Below are positions 8,409-16,147 of a stretch of 23,263 nt of DNA, one piece after another. The position numbers and the translations under genes are program-made. The first letter of the stretch is position 1, and the number at the start of each line of letters is the position of its first letter. The notes beneath the pieces were generated by a model that saw nothing but the letters and a program-made list of their open reading frames with translations, ran no database searches and was not told where the DNA came from. Source of the stretch: Acidothermaceae bacterium (GTDB lineage Bacteria; Actinomycetota; Actinomycetes; Acidothermales; Acidothermaceae); the NCBI GenBank assembly GCA_025925185.1, contig JAICLV010000018.1:1-23263 (forward strand). The letters are read 5' to 3'.

Positions 8409-9136
8409 CTCTTGATCGCCTATGGCTTGTGCGGCATGGCCAAAGTGAGGGCAATGTCGCTGACCAACGGGCGATCGAGCGCGGTTCGCCGACGATCGAC
8501 ATCGATATCCGCGATCCCGATGTGCCGCTGTCAGACTTCGGACGACGCCAAGCGGCGGCCGTCGGTCGCCGCTTGGGCGCGCAGCCACCTGAACTGCGGC
8601 CGACGCTCGTCGTGTCGTCGCCGTTCGAACGTGCCTACGCGACAGCGCGCATCGCGTTAGCCGAGGCCGGGCTCGACCTCGACATTCAGCGCGACGAACG
8701 GGTGCGCGAGCGCGACCTCGGGCTCTTCGACGGGCTCACGGGCCTCGGCATTCGTGAGCGCTACCCGGACGAGGCCGCGCGGCGGATGAAGCTCGGCAAG
8801 TTCTACTACCGTCCGCCGCGCGGCGAGAGCTGGGCGGACGTCGCCTCGCGCGTGCGCGGGTGGCTCGCCGAGTTGCGCAACGCGCCCGAGCCGCTGCGCG
8901 TCGCGGTCTTCTCGCATCAAGCGGTGCTCTTCGTCACCCGCTACATCGTGGAAAGCCTCACAGAGCAGGAGATCCTCGACATCGACCGGCGCACCCGGTT
9001 TCACAACGGGGGTGTCACGTCGTACGAGCGCGACTCCGACGGACGACTGCGACTGGTCGAACACGACGTGATCGACCACCTCGAGGAGCATGGAGCGCCA
9101 GCGACTGCGGGACATGACACCCATGTCGACATCTAG
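8405..9136 (+). CDS. Histidine phosphatase family protein (phosphoglycerate mutase-like)
   Basis: A 243-residue protein that starts at GTG 8405, overlapping the stop of the FtsH-like gene by 4 bp, so translational coupling is likely. LWLVRHGQSEGN near the N-terminus is the phosphatase signature; H11 is the phospho-accepting histidine with R10. The second arginine is in SSPFERAYATA, the acid residue in ERDLGLFDG, and the second catalytic histidine in VAVFSHQA. The core is intact, so it should be a cytoplasmic phosphomonoesterase or mutase. The substrate cannot be told from sequence. RMKLGKFYYRPPRGESW is typical of the broad-specificity branch. Confidence 0.88.
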   Translation: MTLDRLWLVRHGQSEGNVADQRAIERGSPTIDIDIRDPDVPLSDFGRRQAAAVGRRLGAQPPELRPTLVVSSPFERAYATARIALAEAGLDLDIQRDERVRERDLGLFDGLTGLGIRERYPDEAARRMKLGKFYYRPPRGESWADVASRVRGWLAELRNAPEPLRVAVFSHQAVLFVTRYIVESLTEQEILDIDRRTRFHNGGVTSYERDSDGRLRLVEHDVIDHLEEHGAPATAGHDTHVDI

Positions 9137-10022
9137 GCACACCGTCACCGCCGGGCTGCTGCGCTCGTGGCCGCTGCCGATGCCGTCCGGTAGCAAGAAC
9201 GACCGCGGATGCGTGCTCGTCGTCGGTGGATCGCGGGAGACCGCCGGTGCCGCGCTACTCGCAGCAGAGTCTGCGTTGCGCGTCGGCGCCGGGAAACTGC
9301 AGGTCGCGACGGTCGAATCGCGAGCGGCCGAACTGGGCGTCGCGCTGCCCGAGGCGCTGGTGCGGCCGCTGCCCGAGACCGACGCCGGCCACGTCGCGCC
9401 CACGTCGTCCGACCTGCTCGTCGATCTCGCGAAGGATGCCGACGCGGTCGTGATCGGCCCCGGGCTCGCGGGCGTGAACTGCGCCCGCGAACTGGTCGCG
9501 CGGCTACTGCCACACGTGCGCGGACGCGTGCTGCTCGACGCGCTCGCGCTGTCGTTCGTGACGCCGGATCAGGAACCGGCGGTCGCCGCTCCGCCCGCCG
9601 TGCTCACGCCGAATCTGTCGGAGCTGGCGAAGCTCTTGGGGCTCTCGGGGCTCTCGGGGCTCTCGGGGCTCTCGGGGCCGGACGACGTCGACGCGGTCGC
9701 GGACACGATCCGCGCGGCCGGACTGGCGAAGGCGGTGGTGCACGGTGGCGGGGAGTTGTCCGTGACCGCGGATCCGGACGGCCAGTGTTGGATTGACGAT
9801 CACGGCGCGAGCGGGCTCGGCGTGTCCGGTTCGGGCGACGTGCTCGCCGGCGCGGTGGGCGGTCTGCTCGCCCGCGGCGCGGAGCCAGCGCAGGCTGCGG
9901 TCTGGGGCGCGCGGCTACACGCGGAGGCCGGCAACCGACTCGCGGCGTCGGTCGGGCCGGTCGGCTTTCTCGCCCGGGAGATCTCGACCGAGCTCGCCGC
10001 GGCGCTGCGCCAGCTCGGCTGA
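9114..10022 (+). CDS. nnrD: ADP-dependent NAD(P)H-hydrate dehydratase
   Basis: A 302-residue protein. It converts damaged, hydrated NAD(P)H back to NAD(P)H with ADP as phosphoryl source. It is a ribokinase-like fold (YjeF C-terminal domain) seen through PMPSGSKNDRGCVLVVGGS, VGAGKLQVAT, ADAVVIGPGL, VLTPNLSELAKLLG and the catalytic GVSGSGDVLAGAVGG. The epimerase half (NnrE) is not fused or adjacent. The start is uncertain: ATG 9090, 9114 and 9123 are all possible. GAGGAG lies only three bases before 9090, so I prefer 9114, inside the end of the phosphatase gene (23-bp overlap), with coupling. A 9-bp repeat inserts tandem Gly-Leu-Ser units after LAKLLG. Confidence 0.88.
   Translation: MTPMSTSRHTVTAGLLRSWPLPMPSGSKNDRGCVLVVGGSRETAGAALLAAESALRVGAGKLQVATVESRAAELGVALPEALVRPLPETDAGHVAPTSSDLLVDLAKDADAVVIGPGLAGVNCARELVARLLPHVRGRVLLDALALSFVTPDQEPAVAAPPAVLTPNLSELAKLLGLSGLSGLSGLSGPDDVDAVADTIRAAGLAKAVVHGGGELSVTADPDGQCWIDDHGASGLGVSGSGDVLAGAVGGLLARGAEPAQAAVWGARLHAEAGNRLAASVGPVGFLAREISTELAAALRQLG
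9632..9676 (+). repeat. In-frame 9-bp tandem repeat (GCTCTCGGG) inside nnrD
   Basis: Five consecutive 9-bp units are present. The first differs at one base (GCTCTTGGG) and the next four are identical GCTCTCGGG. They encode repeated Leu-Gly/Leu-Ser-Gly units between the LAKLL helix and PDDVDAVADT. As the unit is a multiple of three, copy-number changes would keep the frame. Confidence 0.95.
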
Positions 10023-10061
10023 ACGCGGTTAGCGTGTCGCCGTCGGGGCACTAGCGACGGC

Positions 10062-11213
10062 ATGTTGGCGGTTCGCTGGATGGGCCCTCGCAAGGTGAGC
10101 GTCGACGAGGTGCCCGACCCGAAGATCGAGCAACCCACGGACGCGATCATCAAGGTGACCGCGACCGGGATTTGCGGCTCCGACCTCCACTTGTACGACC
10201 ACGGCGCCACGATGGCCATGCGGCCCGGCGACATCATCGGGCACGAGGCGATGGGCATTGTTGAGGAGATCGGTTCGGAGGTCTCGCACATCTCGCCCGG
10301 TGATCGCGTGGTGGTTCCGTTCAACATCTCATGCGGCCATTGCTTCATGTGCTCCCGCGGGTTGTACAGCCAGTGCGAAGAGACGCAAAACCTTAAGGGC
10401 CGCAAGGGCGGCTCGCTGTTCGGGTACACGCACATGTACGGCGGCGTGCCGGGCGGGCAGGCGCAATACTTGCGCGTTCCGATGGCGCACTTCGGCCCGA
10501 TCCGGGTCGATGACTCCATACCCGAGATGGCAGCGGTGTTGGTGTCAGACGTGTTGCCGACGTCGTGGCAGGCGGTGCAGTACGCGGACGTCAAACCCGG
10601 GTCGACTGTGGTGGTGTACGGGCTTGGCCCGATCGGGCAGATGTCGTCGCGTATCGCGCTGCATCACGGCGCGGGGCGGGTGATCGGCGTCGACATCGTC
10701 GCGGCGCGGCTGCAGATGGCGGCGCGACACGGCGTCGAGCCGCTCGACGCGACCCAGTTCGACTCGCCCGGTGAGGTGATCGCAGCGATCGAGCAACTGA
10801 CGAAGGGCCGCGGCGCCGACTCCGTCATCGACGCGGTGGGCATGGACGCTGCCGGCTCCGCGCCGGACCGGCTGTTGCAGACGCTGAAAGTGCAGCCGGA
10901 CCGGTTGATCGGCCTTCGGCAATCGTTCGGATCGGCGCGTCGAGGGGGCACGGTCTCGGTGATCGGGGTCTACAGCATGTGGTTTCCCAACTTCCCGATC
11001 GGCGACCTGTTCGACAAGCAGATCACGATCCGTTGGGGCCAGGCGAATGTTCGGCGCTGGACCGCGGACATCCTGGAGGTGCTGCGCAACGGCGATCCAT
11101 GGGACGCCGCAGGTCTGGTCACGAACCAGGCGCCGCTGGAGTCGGCGCCGCAACTTTACGAAGCCTTCAAACGCAAGGAAGACGGTGTCGTGAAGGTGGT
11201 GTTGCGGCCGTGA
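10062..11213 (+). CDS. Zinc-dependent alcohol dehydrogenase, glutathione-independent formaldehyde dehydrogenase-like
   Basis: A 383-residue medium-chain dehydrogenase. The GroES-like domain holds catalytic-zinc residues C38 (GICGSD) and H61-E62 (IGHEAMG). The structural-zinc loop SCGHCFMCSRGLYSQC has all four cysteines. The Rossmann motif YGLGPIGQMSSRIA is near residue 185, with acid residue D in VIGVDIVAARL suggesting NAD(H). The segment SAPDRLLQTLKVQPDRLIGLRQ is an insertion like that in glutathione-independent formaldehyde dehydrogenases. The substrate is not determined; formaldehyde or another alcohol is plausible. A TAGCGT box at 10030-10035 could be the promoter in the 39-bp gap after nnrD. 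It is coupled to the SDR gene downstream. Confidence 0.88.
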   Translation: MLAVRWMGPRKVSVDEVPDPKIEQPTDAIIKVTATGICGSDLHLYDHGATMAMRPGDIIGHEAMGIVEEIGSEVSHISPGDRVVVPFNISCGHCFMCSRGLYSQCEETQNLKGRKGGSLFGYTHMYGGVPGGQAQYLRVPMAHFGPIRVDDSIPEMAAVLVSDVLPTSWQAVQYADVKPGSTVVVYGLGPIGQMSSRIALHHGAGRVIGVDIVAARLQMAARHGVEPLDATQFDSPGEVIAAIEQLTKGRGADSVIDAVGMDAAGSAPDRLLQTLKVQPDRLIGLRQSFGSARRGGTVSVIGVYSMWFPNFPIGDLFDKQITIRWGQANVRRWTADILEVLRNGDPWDAAGLVTNQAPLESAPQLYEAFKRKEDGVVKVVLRP

Positions 11214-12220
11214 GGGTGGTTGTAATCGGTGCCACAGGCAACGTCGGCGTCTCGCTGTTGCGGGCCTTGAAGGACCGTCCCGAGGTCGATCACATCGTCG
11301 GTGTCACGCGTCGCCCACCGGGCAACGATCAGGCCGCCGATTACGGATACGGCGGTAAGGTCAGCTGGCACGCCGCCGATCTGACGTCGGACGAGTTGGC
11401 TCCCGTGCTCGACGGCGCCGATGCGGTTGTGCACCTGGCGTGGCAGATCCAGCCGGCGCGCCGTCGCAGCCAACTTCATCTCACAAACGTGCACGGCAGC
11501 CGGCGGCTCTTCGACGCGGTTCTGGCGAGTGGCGTGCGGACGTTGGTGCACGCGTCGTCCGTCGGTGTCTATGCCCCTGGGCCGAAGGACCGCGCGGTCG
11601 ACGAGAACTGGCCGCACACCGGCATCGCCACGTCGTCCTACTCACGTGACAAGGCAACGGTGGAGGCGATGCTTGACCGGTTGGAAGCCGCGCATCCCAC
11701 CTTGCGCGTCGTCCGGCTACGGCCATCGCTGATCTTCCAGCGCGACGCGGGCACCGAGATCGCGCGCTACTTCCTCGGCCCGCTGGTGCCTCGTTCGGCC
11801 GTGCGGCCGCGGTTGTTGCCGATCGTGCCGATGCCGGAGGCGATTCGCTTCCAGGCAGTGCACACGGACGACGTGGCGGCGGCGTACGTCGCGGCGCTGG
11901 TTCGCGACGTGCGGGGCGCGTTCAACATCGCGGCCGACCCGGTGCTCGACGCGGCGCGGTTGGCGCGACTGTTTCACGCGCGTCCCGTGCACGCGCCGCT
12001 GGGCGTCGTCCGGGCGTTGGCGAGCGCGACGTACGCGCTCGGTTTGCAACCGACGGACGCCGGCTGGGTCGACATGGCGGCGCTCACACCGTTGATGGAC
12101 ACCACGCGGGCGCGCTCCGAACTCGATTGGCAGCCGCGGATGTCAGCGGACGCCGCGTTGCTCGACCTCACCGAGGGCATTCACGACAAGGCGACCGGCC
12201 CGACACCGGCGTTGCGCTAA
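11210..12220 (+). CDS. NAD-dependent epimerase/dehydratase (extended SDR)
   Basis: A 336-residue protein. The open frame runs upstream to 10979 inside the dehydrogenase gene, but the fold starts at GTG 11210 (VRVVVIGATGNVG), which overlaps the dehydrogenase stop as GTGA. The cofactor motif GATGNVG is at residues 8-14. The active site shows SSVGVY and Y144-S-R-D-K148 (YxxxK). FQAVHTDDVAAAYVAAL and LDWQPRMSADAAL are typical extended-SDR C-terminal features. The reaction is unknown; nucleoside-diphosphate-sugar epimerase-like is the usual label. Coupling to the zinc dehydrogenase suggests a shared redox pathway. Its stop codon overlaps the stop codon of the opposite-strand NrfD-like gene. Confidence 0.87.
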   Translation: MRVVVIGATGNVGVSLLRALKDRPEVDHIVGVTRRPPGNDQAADYGYGGKVSWHAADLTSDELAPVLDGADAVVHLAWQIQPARRRSQLHLTNVHGSRRLFDAVLASGVRTLVHASSVGVYAPGPKDRAVDENWPHTGIATSSYSRDKATVEAMLDRLEAAHPTLRVVRLRPSLIFQRDAGTEIARYFLGPLVPRSAVRPRLLPIVPMPEAIRFQAVHTDDVAAAYVAALVRDVRGAFNIAADPVLDAARLARLFHARPVHAPLGVVRALASATYALGLQPTDAGWVDMAALTPLMDTTRARSELDWQPRMSADAALLDLTEGIHDKATGPTPALR

Positions 12221-13257
12221 CCCTGCTCAAGCCGCTTCTGTTGCAGCCGCTCCCGCTGCGGCCGCACGGTGTGGTCGGGATCGTGGGCCGACACCATGCC
12301 GGCCTCGAAGATGGCGAACCGGCTGAGGGCTGAGCCCGCGACCAAGGCCGCGCCGCTCGCCACAGCCGCCGCGCGGCTACGTCGTCCGAGCACGACACTC
12401 CCGATGGAACCGAGCGTGGTCAGCGCTTCGGAGACCTTTAGCCAAGTACCGCTCTTTCCTTTGTGGTAAGGCTCGGCCAGCGGTTGGCCGAGCCGCCGGG
12501 TCAAGGTCTGCGCCGCGACCAGCTCGAGCGCCGCGCCGAACAGCGCGGCCTTGCGCGCCGGGCCGGCCTCCACCACCGGCGCCGCAATCATGCCCAGACC
12601 GCCCGCGGCGGTTGCGCTGGAGCCAACGAACACGAACGGCATCTCGCGGTAAGCCTCGTGCCACGACGGGACGGCGGTGTCGCACATCAACGCCGCGGTG
12701 TAAGCGGAGATGAAGGGCCCGATGACCGCGGCGGTTCCGGTGGCGACCGCGCCGACACCGGTCAGGCGCCCGGTGAGTGCGGTGAGCGCGGCGGTCCCGG
12801 CCGCCGGCCCATATCCGGCGAGCGCCCACGAGCCGACGCTCATCGGCGAGGTCGGCTTGAAGACACGCAACATGTTGACGAAGCGCGACGGCTTGCCGAG
12901 GTCGTGCACCAGGCCGACCATGCCCAGGCTGATGGAGGCGAGCGCGCCGACCTTGCTGGCTCTCGCGAGCGCCGGCCGCCCCGTCACGCTGGCGCATGCG
13001 CCCAGCACGGAAGCCGCGCCAGAAAGGCCGCCCAGGAAGAAGTAACCCGGGATGTCGGGTGCCTTCCACACCGGCGGGTTGATGATCGGTTTCCCGTAGT
13101 ACGACGAGAATTTCGCGTCGGGCACCATCGACTGCTCGGCGCGGCGCTTGCGCGACGGTTGGCTGCCGTCTGCGCGCCCGGCCGCCACGCCGACCATCGC
13201 GTCGCGACCGGGTCGCACGCCTTTGATCCCTTCCTTGGTGACGTCGGAGGTGCTCAT
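12217..13257 (-). CDS. nrfD: NrfD/polysulfide-reductase-type membrane subunit (quinone-reacting anchor)
   Basis: A 346-residue protein. The ATG at 13257 overlaps the stop of the ferredoxin gene (ATGA) and has GGAGG nine bases upstream; the longer frame to 13332 lies inside that gene. After a polar N-terminal 65 residues with PDAKFSSYYGKPIINPPVWK there are about eight hydrophobic segments starting at IPGYFFLGGLSGA. HDLGKPSRFVNMLRVFKPTSPMSVGSW (quoted in parts: HDLGKPSRF, then FKPTSPMSVGSW) is the NrfD family core. Such subunits anchor Fe-S proteins and exchange electrons with the quinone pool. This fits as the membrane part of a formate-dehydrogenase-like complex. Confidence 0.88.
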   Translation of the reverse strand: MSTSDVTKEGIKGVRPGRDAMVGVAAGRADGSQPSRKRRAEQSMVPDAKFSSYYGKPIINPPVWKAPDIPGYFFLGGLSGAASVLGACASVTGRPALARASKVGALASISLGMVGLVHDLGKPSRFVNMLRVFKPTSPMSVGSWALAGYGPAAGTAALTALTGRLTGVGAVATGTAAVIGPFISAYTAALMCDTAVPSWHEAYREMPFVFVGSSATAAGGLGMIAAPVVEAGPARKAALFGAALELVAAQTLTRRLGQPLAEPYHKGKSGTWLKVSEALTTLGSIGSVVLGRRSRAAAVASGAALVAGSALSRFAIFEAGMVSAHDPDHTVRPQRERLQQKRLEQG

Positions 13258-14174
13258 GACCGCCGACCTCCGAGGAACGCGGCCGCGACGCCGACTGCCA
13301 GCGTCAAGGCCGCCGCGCCGACGTGGCGCCACATCGACGGCAGGTCGCGCGTCGTGACGACCGGGTCGGGCGGCAGCCCGTAGACCTCGGGCTGGTCGAG
13401 CAACAAGAAGAAGGCGCCCGCGCCGCCGACACCGTCGGTGGGATCCTCGCCGTACAGCCGGGCGTCGGTGACGCCTGCTGCGTGCAGGTCATCGACGCGT
13501 TGCGCGGCGCGCTCGCGCAGTTCGTCGAGTGGGCCGAACTGGATCGAGTCGGTGGGACAGGCTTTCGCGCAGGCCGGCTCCATCCCGACTTCGAGGCGGT
13601 CGTAGCAAAGCGTGCATTTCCACGCGCGTCCGTCGTCCTTGCGCTGGTCGATGACGCCATACGGGCACGCCGGGATGCAGTAGCCGCACCCGTTGCAGAT
13701 GTCTTCTTGGACGACGACGGTGCCGAACTCGGTGCGGAATAGCGATCCGGTGGGGCAGACGTCGAGGCAGGCAGCGCTCGTGCAGTGCTTGCACACGTCG
13801 CTCGCCATCAACCAACGCAGCTCGCTACCAGCGTCATCGACGGCCGGCGCGCCGACGTCGGCGTGTTGAACGCCTGCGATCTGGCCCGCGATCGGCTTGC
13901 GCTGCTCGATGAACGCGACGTGCCGCCACGTGTCGGCGCCGAGCCCGCCGGTGTTGTCGTACGACATACCGGTGAAGTTCAGGCCGTCCTCGGGGATGTG
14001 GTTCCACTCCTTGCAGGCGACCTCGCACGCCTTGCAGCCGATGCACACCGACGTGTCGGTGAAAAACCCCATGCGCGGCGGGTGATCGGTGAAGCCGCTG
14101 AGCGCCGCCGGATCGGTGTCGCCCGCCAACAGGCCTGACAGCAGGTTGTCGGTCGCCACGTTGTCGGTTGCCAC
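13254..14174 (-). CDS. 4Fe-4S ferredoxin subunit, formate dehydrogenase beta-like
   Basis: A 306-residue protein. I chose the GTG at 14174 because GAGG lies seven bases upstream; a GTG at 14180 is also in frame but too close to it. Four cysteine clusters are intact: CIGCKACEVAC, CKHCTSAACLDVCP, CNGCGYCIPACPYG and CTLCYDRLEVGMEPACAKACP, the last with the long spacing typical of FdhB/FdnH. Near the C-terminus a short hydrophobic helix (HVGAAALTLAVGVAAAFLG) may anchor it. It would pass electrons from a catalytic subunit to the NrfD partner. The gene for a molybdopterin catalytic subunit is not next to it: only 144 bp separate it from the upstream small gene. Confidence 0.88.
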   Translation of the reverse strand: MATDNVATDNLLSGLLAGDTDPAALSGFTDHPPRMGFFTDTSVCIGCKACEVACKEWNHIPEDGLNFTGMSYDNTGGLGADTWRHVAFIEQRKPIAGQIAGVQHADVGAPAVDDAGSELRWLMASDVCKHCTSAACLDVCPTGSLFRTEFGTVVVQEDICNGCGYCIPACPYGVIDQRKDDGRAWKCTLCYDRLEVGMEPACAKACPTDSIQFGPLDELRERAAQRVDDLHAAGVTDARLYGEDPTDGVGGAGAFFLLLDQPEVYGLPPDPVVTTRDLPSMWRHVGAAALTLAVGVAAAFLGGRRS

Positions 14175-14318
14175 GGTCACACCTCGGTTCCGGTCGTGTC
14201 GGTGGTGACGCCGGCTCGACCTCGGCCGGGCCGGACATCCCCAGTGAACGCCCTCACCGCTTGAATGTGAACCTTCCGGTCAAGAGCCGCGGTCGAAAGC
14301 CACCCTCGTACGCCCACG

Positions 14319-14672
14319 TCAGCTCTTCTTTCCCTTGCTCGGTTTGCTTGACTTGGGTGGCGGTTTGGCGTCTGCGCGCGCCGCCGCCTCGGCCATCTGG
14401 CTGTCTTCCCGCGCGCGTTGCCGAACCCAGGCGAGCACCTTTTCAGAGCCCGTGGGATTTACCGGCTCCGCGCGATTCGCGAGGTGTTGTGTGCTTCCCG
14501 GCAAGAATCCCGGACGTCGCGTTTCGGTCGGCGCGAGGCTGTCGCCGCCGTCGGCGGGCAGCCCGGTGGCGATCATGTACGCGAGGCCCGGGCTGATGCC
14601 GAGCTGACGCCCAGCCTCCTGGTAGTCGCGGCCGCCCTCGACCAGTTCAAGAACCTGCTCGCGGGTCACCAT
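14319..14672 (-). CDS. HTH-like small protein of actinobacterial formate dehydrogenase clusters
   Basis: A 117-residue protein. ATG 14672 (or GTG 14669, better spaced from GGAG) matches the family start MVTREQVLELVEGG; the frame is open further to ATG 14735. Residues 3-35 read like a homeodomain-type helix-turn-helix (YQEAGRQLGISPGLAYMIATG). Then come GLPADGGDS, RRPGFLPGSTQHLANRAEP and a Lys/Pro/Ser-rich tail. From memory, this RRPG-x-x-x-GSTQHL protein sits upstream of formate dehydrogenase genes in many actinomycetes, sometimes with a hemerythrin-like part. Its job is not established; a regulator or assembly factor is a guess. The 144 bp to the ferredoxin gene contains nothing I can recognise. 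Confidence 0.65.
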   Translation of the reverse strand: MVTREQVLELVEGGRDYQEAGRQLGISPGLAYMIATGLPADGGDSLAPTETRRPGFLPGSTQHLANRAEPVNPTGSEKVLAWVRQRAREDSQMAEAAARADAKPPPKSSKPSKGKKS

Positions 14673-14733
14673 GCTCCGTTTGCTGTCCCGCAACCGGATG
14701 GCTAAACGTCCGTAGTCGGGGCAGTGAGCCCTC

Positions 14734-15327
14734 ATGTCGACCTTGCACGGCTCAGCCGAGCCCCCGCTCGTCGCGCTGTTGCGAACTTGGCAGTCGCAGA
14801 CCCGTGAGTTGCTCGCCGACGTCCGCCCGCAGCCGCACCCCGAGGGTGTGCTGCCGGGCGACGAGATGGCGGCGCGAGCAGCGGCGCTGCGTCGGCTGCG
14901 CTGGACGTTGCTGCCACGCGAGAGCCGCAAGGAGCGCGTCTTGTCCCCCGCCTTGCGCGAGCACCTGGACGACGGAGACGACGTGATCAACGAGTTGCGT
15001 GAGCGCAAGTTGGCGTTCGAGCGGCAGCTCGTCGTCGCGCGTTGGGTCGACGAGCGGTCGCGGTTGTTTGACGAGCAGTTGACCTCGTTCATCGACCAAG
15101 TGCTCGACTACCTGCGTTGCGAGCAGCAGTTGCTGCCGCGTGTCGCGACGCAGGTACCGGCCGCGCGGCAGGCCGAGGTGATGCGGGCGTTGACGACGCC
15201 GAGCCGGTTGCCGGTGGTGCAGCCGCATCCGGACCTGCCGAAAACGCCCTGGCTGGCGAGCGTGGCCGCGCCCCTCGCGGCGCTGTTCGACCGACTTCGC
15301 GAGCGACTGTCGACCACGCCGGGTTGA
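14734..15327 (+). CDS. Hemerythrin-fold-like protein lacking the metal-binding histidines
   Basis: A 197-residue, helix-rich protein that starts at ATG 14734. Its order of segments matches hemerythrin HHE proteins: VALLRTWQSQTRELLADV for helix 1, ESRKERVLSPALREHLDDGDDV for helix 2, RERKLAFERQL for helix 3 and DYLRCEQQLLPRVATQV for helix 4. Hemerythrins have histidine or acid ligands at QHN, HxxxE, EHQ and HHxxEE(E)LLP. Here these are TWQ, SRKER, ERK and YLRCEQQLLP, so nearly all the iron ligands are gone. It is likely a structural or protein-binding remnant of the family. It is divergent from the formate-dehydrogenase-associated small gene and 81 bp upstream of the antiporter genes. The fold assignment is by pattern only. 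Confidence 0.55.
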   Translation: MSTLHGSAEPPLVALLRTWQSQTRELLADVRPQPHPEGVLPGDEMAARAAALRRLRWTLLPRESRKERVLSPALREHLDDGDDVINELRERKLAFERQLVVARWVDERSRLFDEQLTSFIDQVLDYLRCEQQLLPRVATQVPAARQAEVMRALTTPSRLPVVQPHPDLPKTPWLASVAAPLAALFDRLRERLSTTPG

Positions 15328-15408
15328 CCGCCGCGTTCGAGGCGGTGGTTGAACGCGCGAACGCCGGGGCAAGCACACGCAAGATCGTCCCCGCTCTCGA
15401 GGAGAGAC

Positions 15409-15873
15409 ATGGTGCTCGAGATTGCGCTGTGGTGGGCGCTGATGGTTGGCGTCTGGGAGCTGACGCTTGCGGGCACGACGTTGCCCGACATCTCAGCCGC
15501 GATCGGCGCCGGGCTCCTCTCCGGGATCGGCGCCTACGTCGCGCGGCGACTCATCGGCGGCAGCTGGGCGCCGGACCCGCGCTGGCTGCGGTGGTTGCCG
15601 GTGATCGCGGTGAACGCCGTCGCCGACACGGTGCGGGCGTTCGCGTTGGCCGCTCGCCACGTCGTCCGGCGTGACGTGGGCGCCACGTTCGGCGAGGTGC
15701 CGCTACGCCGAAGGTCGGAGCGGGAGGCCGACATTCACCGTGGCCTCGCGACGCTCGCCATCACCAGCACGCCGGGTTCGGTGATCTATGACGAGGACGT
15801 CGACGGGAGCCGCCTTTTCAAGCACGAGCTGGTGAGCGGCCCCCCTGACCTGGAAGGGGTCGTCGGGAAGTGA
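15409..15873 (+). CDS. mrpE: Mrp-type cation/proton antiporter subunit E
   Basis: A 154-residue protein. The ATG at 15409 has GAGGAG closely upstream; the frame extends to 15349 but lacks support. The N-terminal hydrophobic pair (LEIALWWALMVGVWELTLAG, then IGAGLLSGIGAYVARRL) and the soluble C-terminal part with RGLATLAITSTPGSVIYDED are characteristic of MrpE/MnhE. The family motif of Thr-Pro-Gly-(T/S)-V is present. It is the first gene of a tightly packed seven-gene run. In Mrp complexes this subunit aids assembly and stability at the membrane. Confidence 0.85.
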   Translation: MVLEIALWWALMVGVWELTLAGTTLPDISAAIGAGLLSGIGAYVARRLIGGSWAPDPRWLRWLPVIAVNAVADTVRAFALAARHVVRRDVGATFGEVPLRRRSEREADIHRGLATLAITSTPGSVIYDEDVDGSRLFKHELVSGPPDLEGVVGK

Positions 15874-15883
15874 GCCGTCCGAA

Positions 15884-16144
15884 ATGAACCCCGCGACGCC
15901 TTGGTATTTGGCGAGCATCATCTTGCTGCTCGGTTCACTGGTCCCGGCGCTGTTGTTGTCGTCGCGGCACGGCCCAGTCGACCGGGTCGTCGGACTGTCG
16001 CTTGGGGGATCGGCCGACGTCCTCACCGGCTTGTTGCTCTCGCAGGCGTACGGTCAATCCGGCTACCTGATCGTGCCGTTCGTGTTGGCCGTGCTCGCTG
16101 TCACCGGGGTGCTCGTCTACACGCGGTTGCTCGGGCCGAGGTAA
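15884..16144 (+). CDS. mrpF: Mrp-type antiporter subunit F
   Basis: An 86-residue protein with three membrane helices at about residues 7-27, 35-54 and 60-80. The motif HGPVDRVVGLSLGGSADV matches the conserved G/P-x-D-R-V-x-A-L segment of MrpF/MnhF between helices 1 and 2. The start is ATG 15884, 10 bp after mrpE. A small structural subunit in the membrane arm. Confidence 0.85.
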   Translation: MNPATPWYLASIILLLGSLVPALLLSSRHGPVDRVVGLSLGGSADVLTGLLLSQAYGQSGYLIVPFVLAVLAVTGVLVYTRLLGPR

Positions 16145-16147
16145 GCG

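Noticed and set aside
9632..9676. CRISPR-like array
   Set aside because: The repeats are directly adjacent, 9 bp long and without spacers, inside a coding frame.
14181..14318. Possible remnant of a formate dehydrogenase catalytic gene between the small protein and the ferredoxin gene
   Set aside because: I read the minus-strand frames through this stretch and found short unrelated peptides; one frame ending in RPRLLTGRFTFKR has no likeness I can defend.
15328..15408. Small gene or RNA between the hemerythrin-like gene and mrpE
   Set aside because: Only 81 bp, with no structure beyond the mrpE ribosome-binding site.
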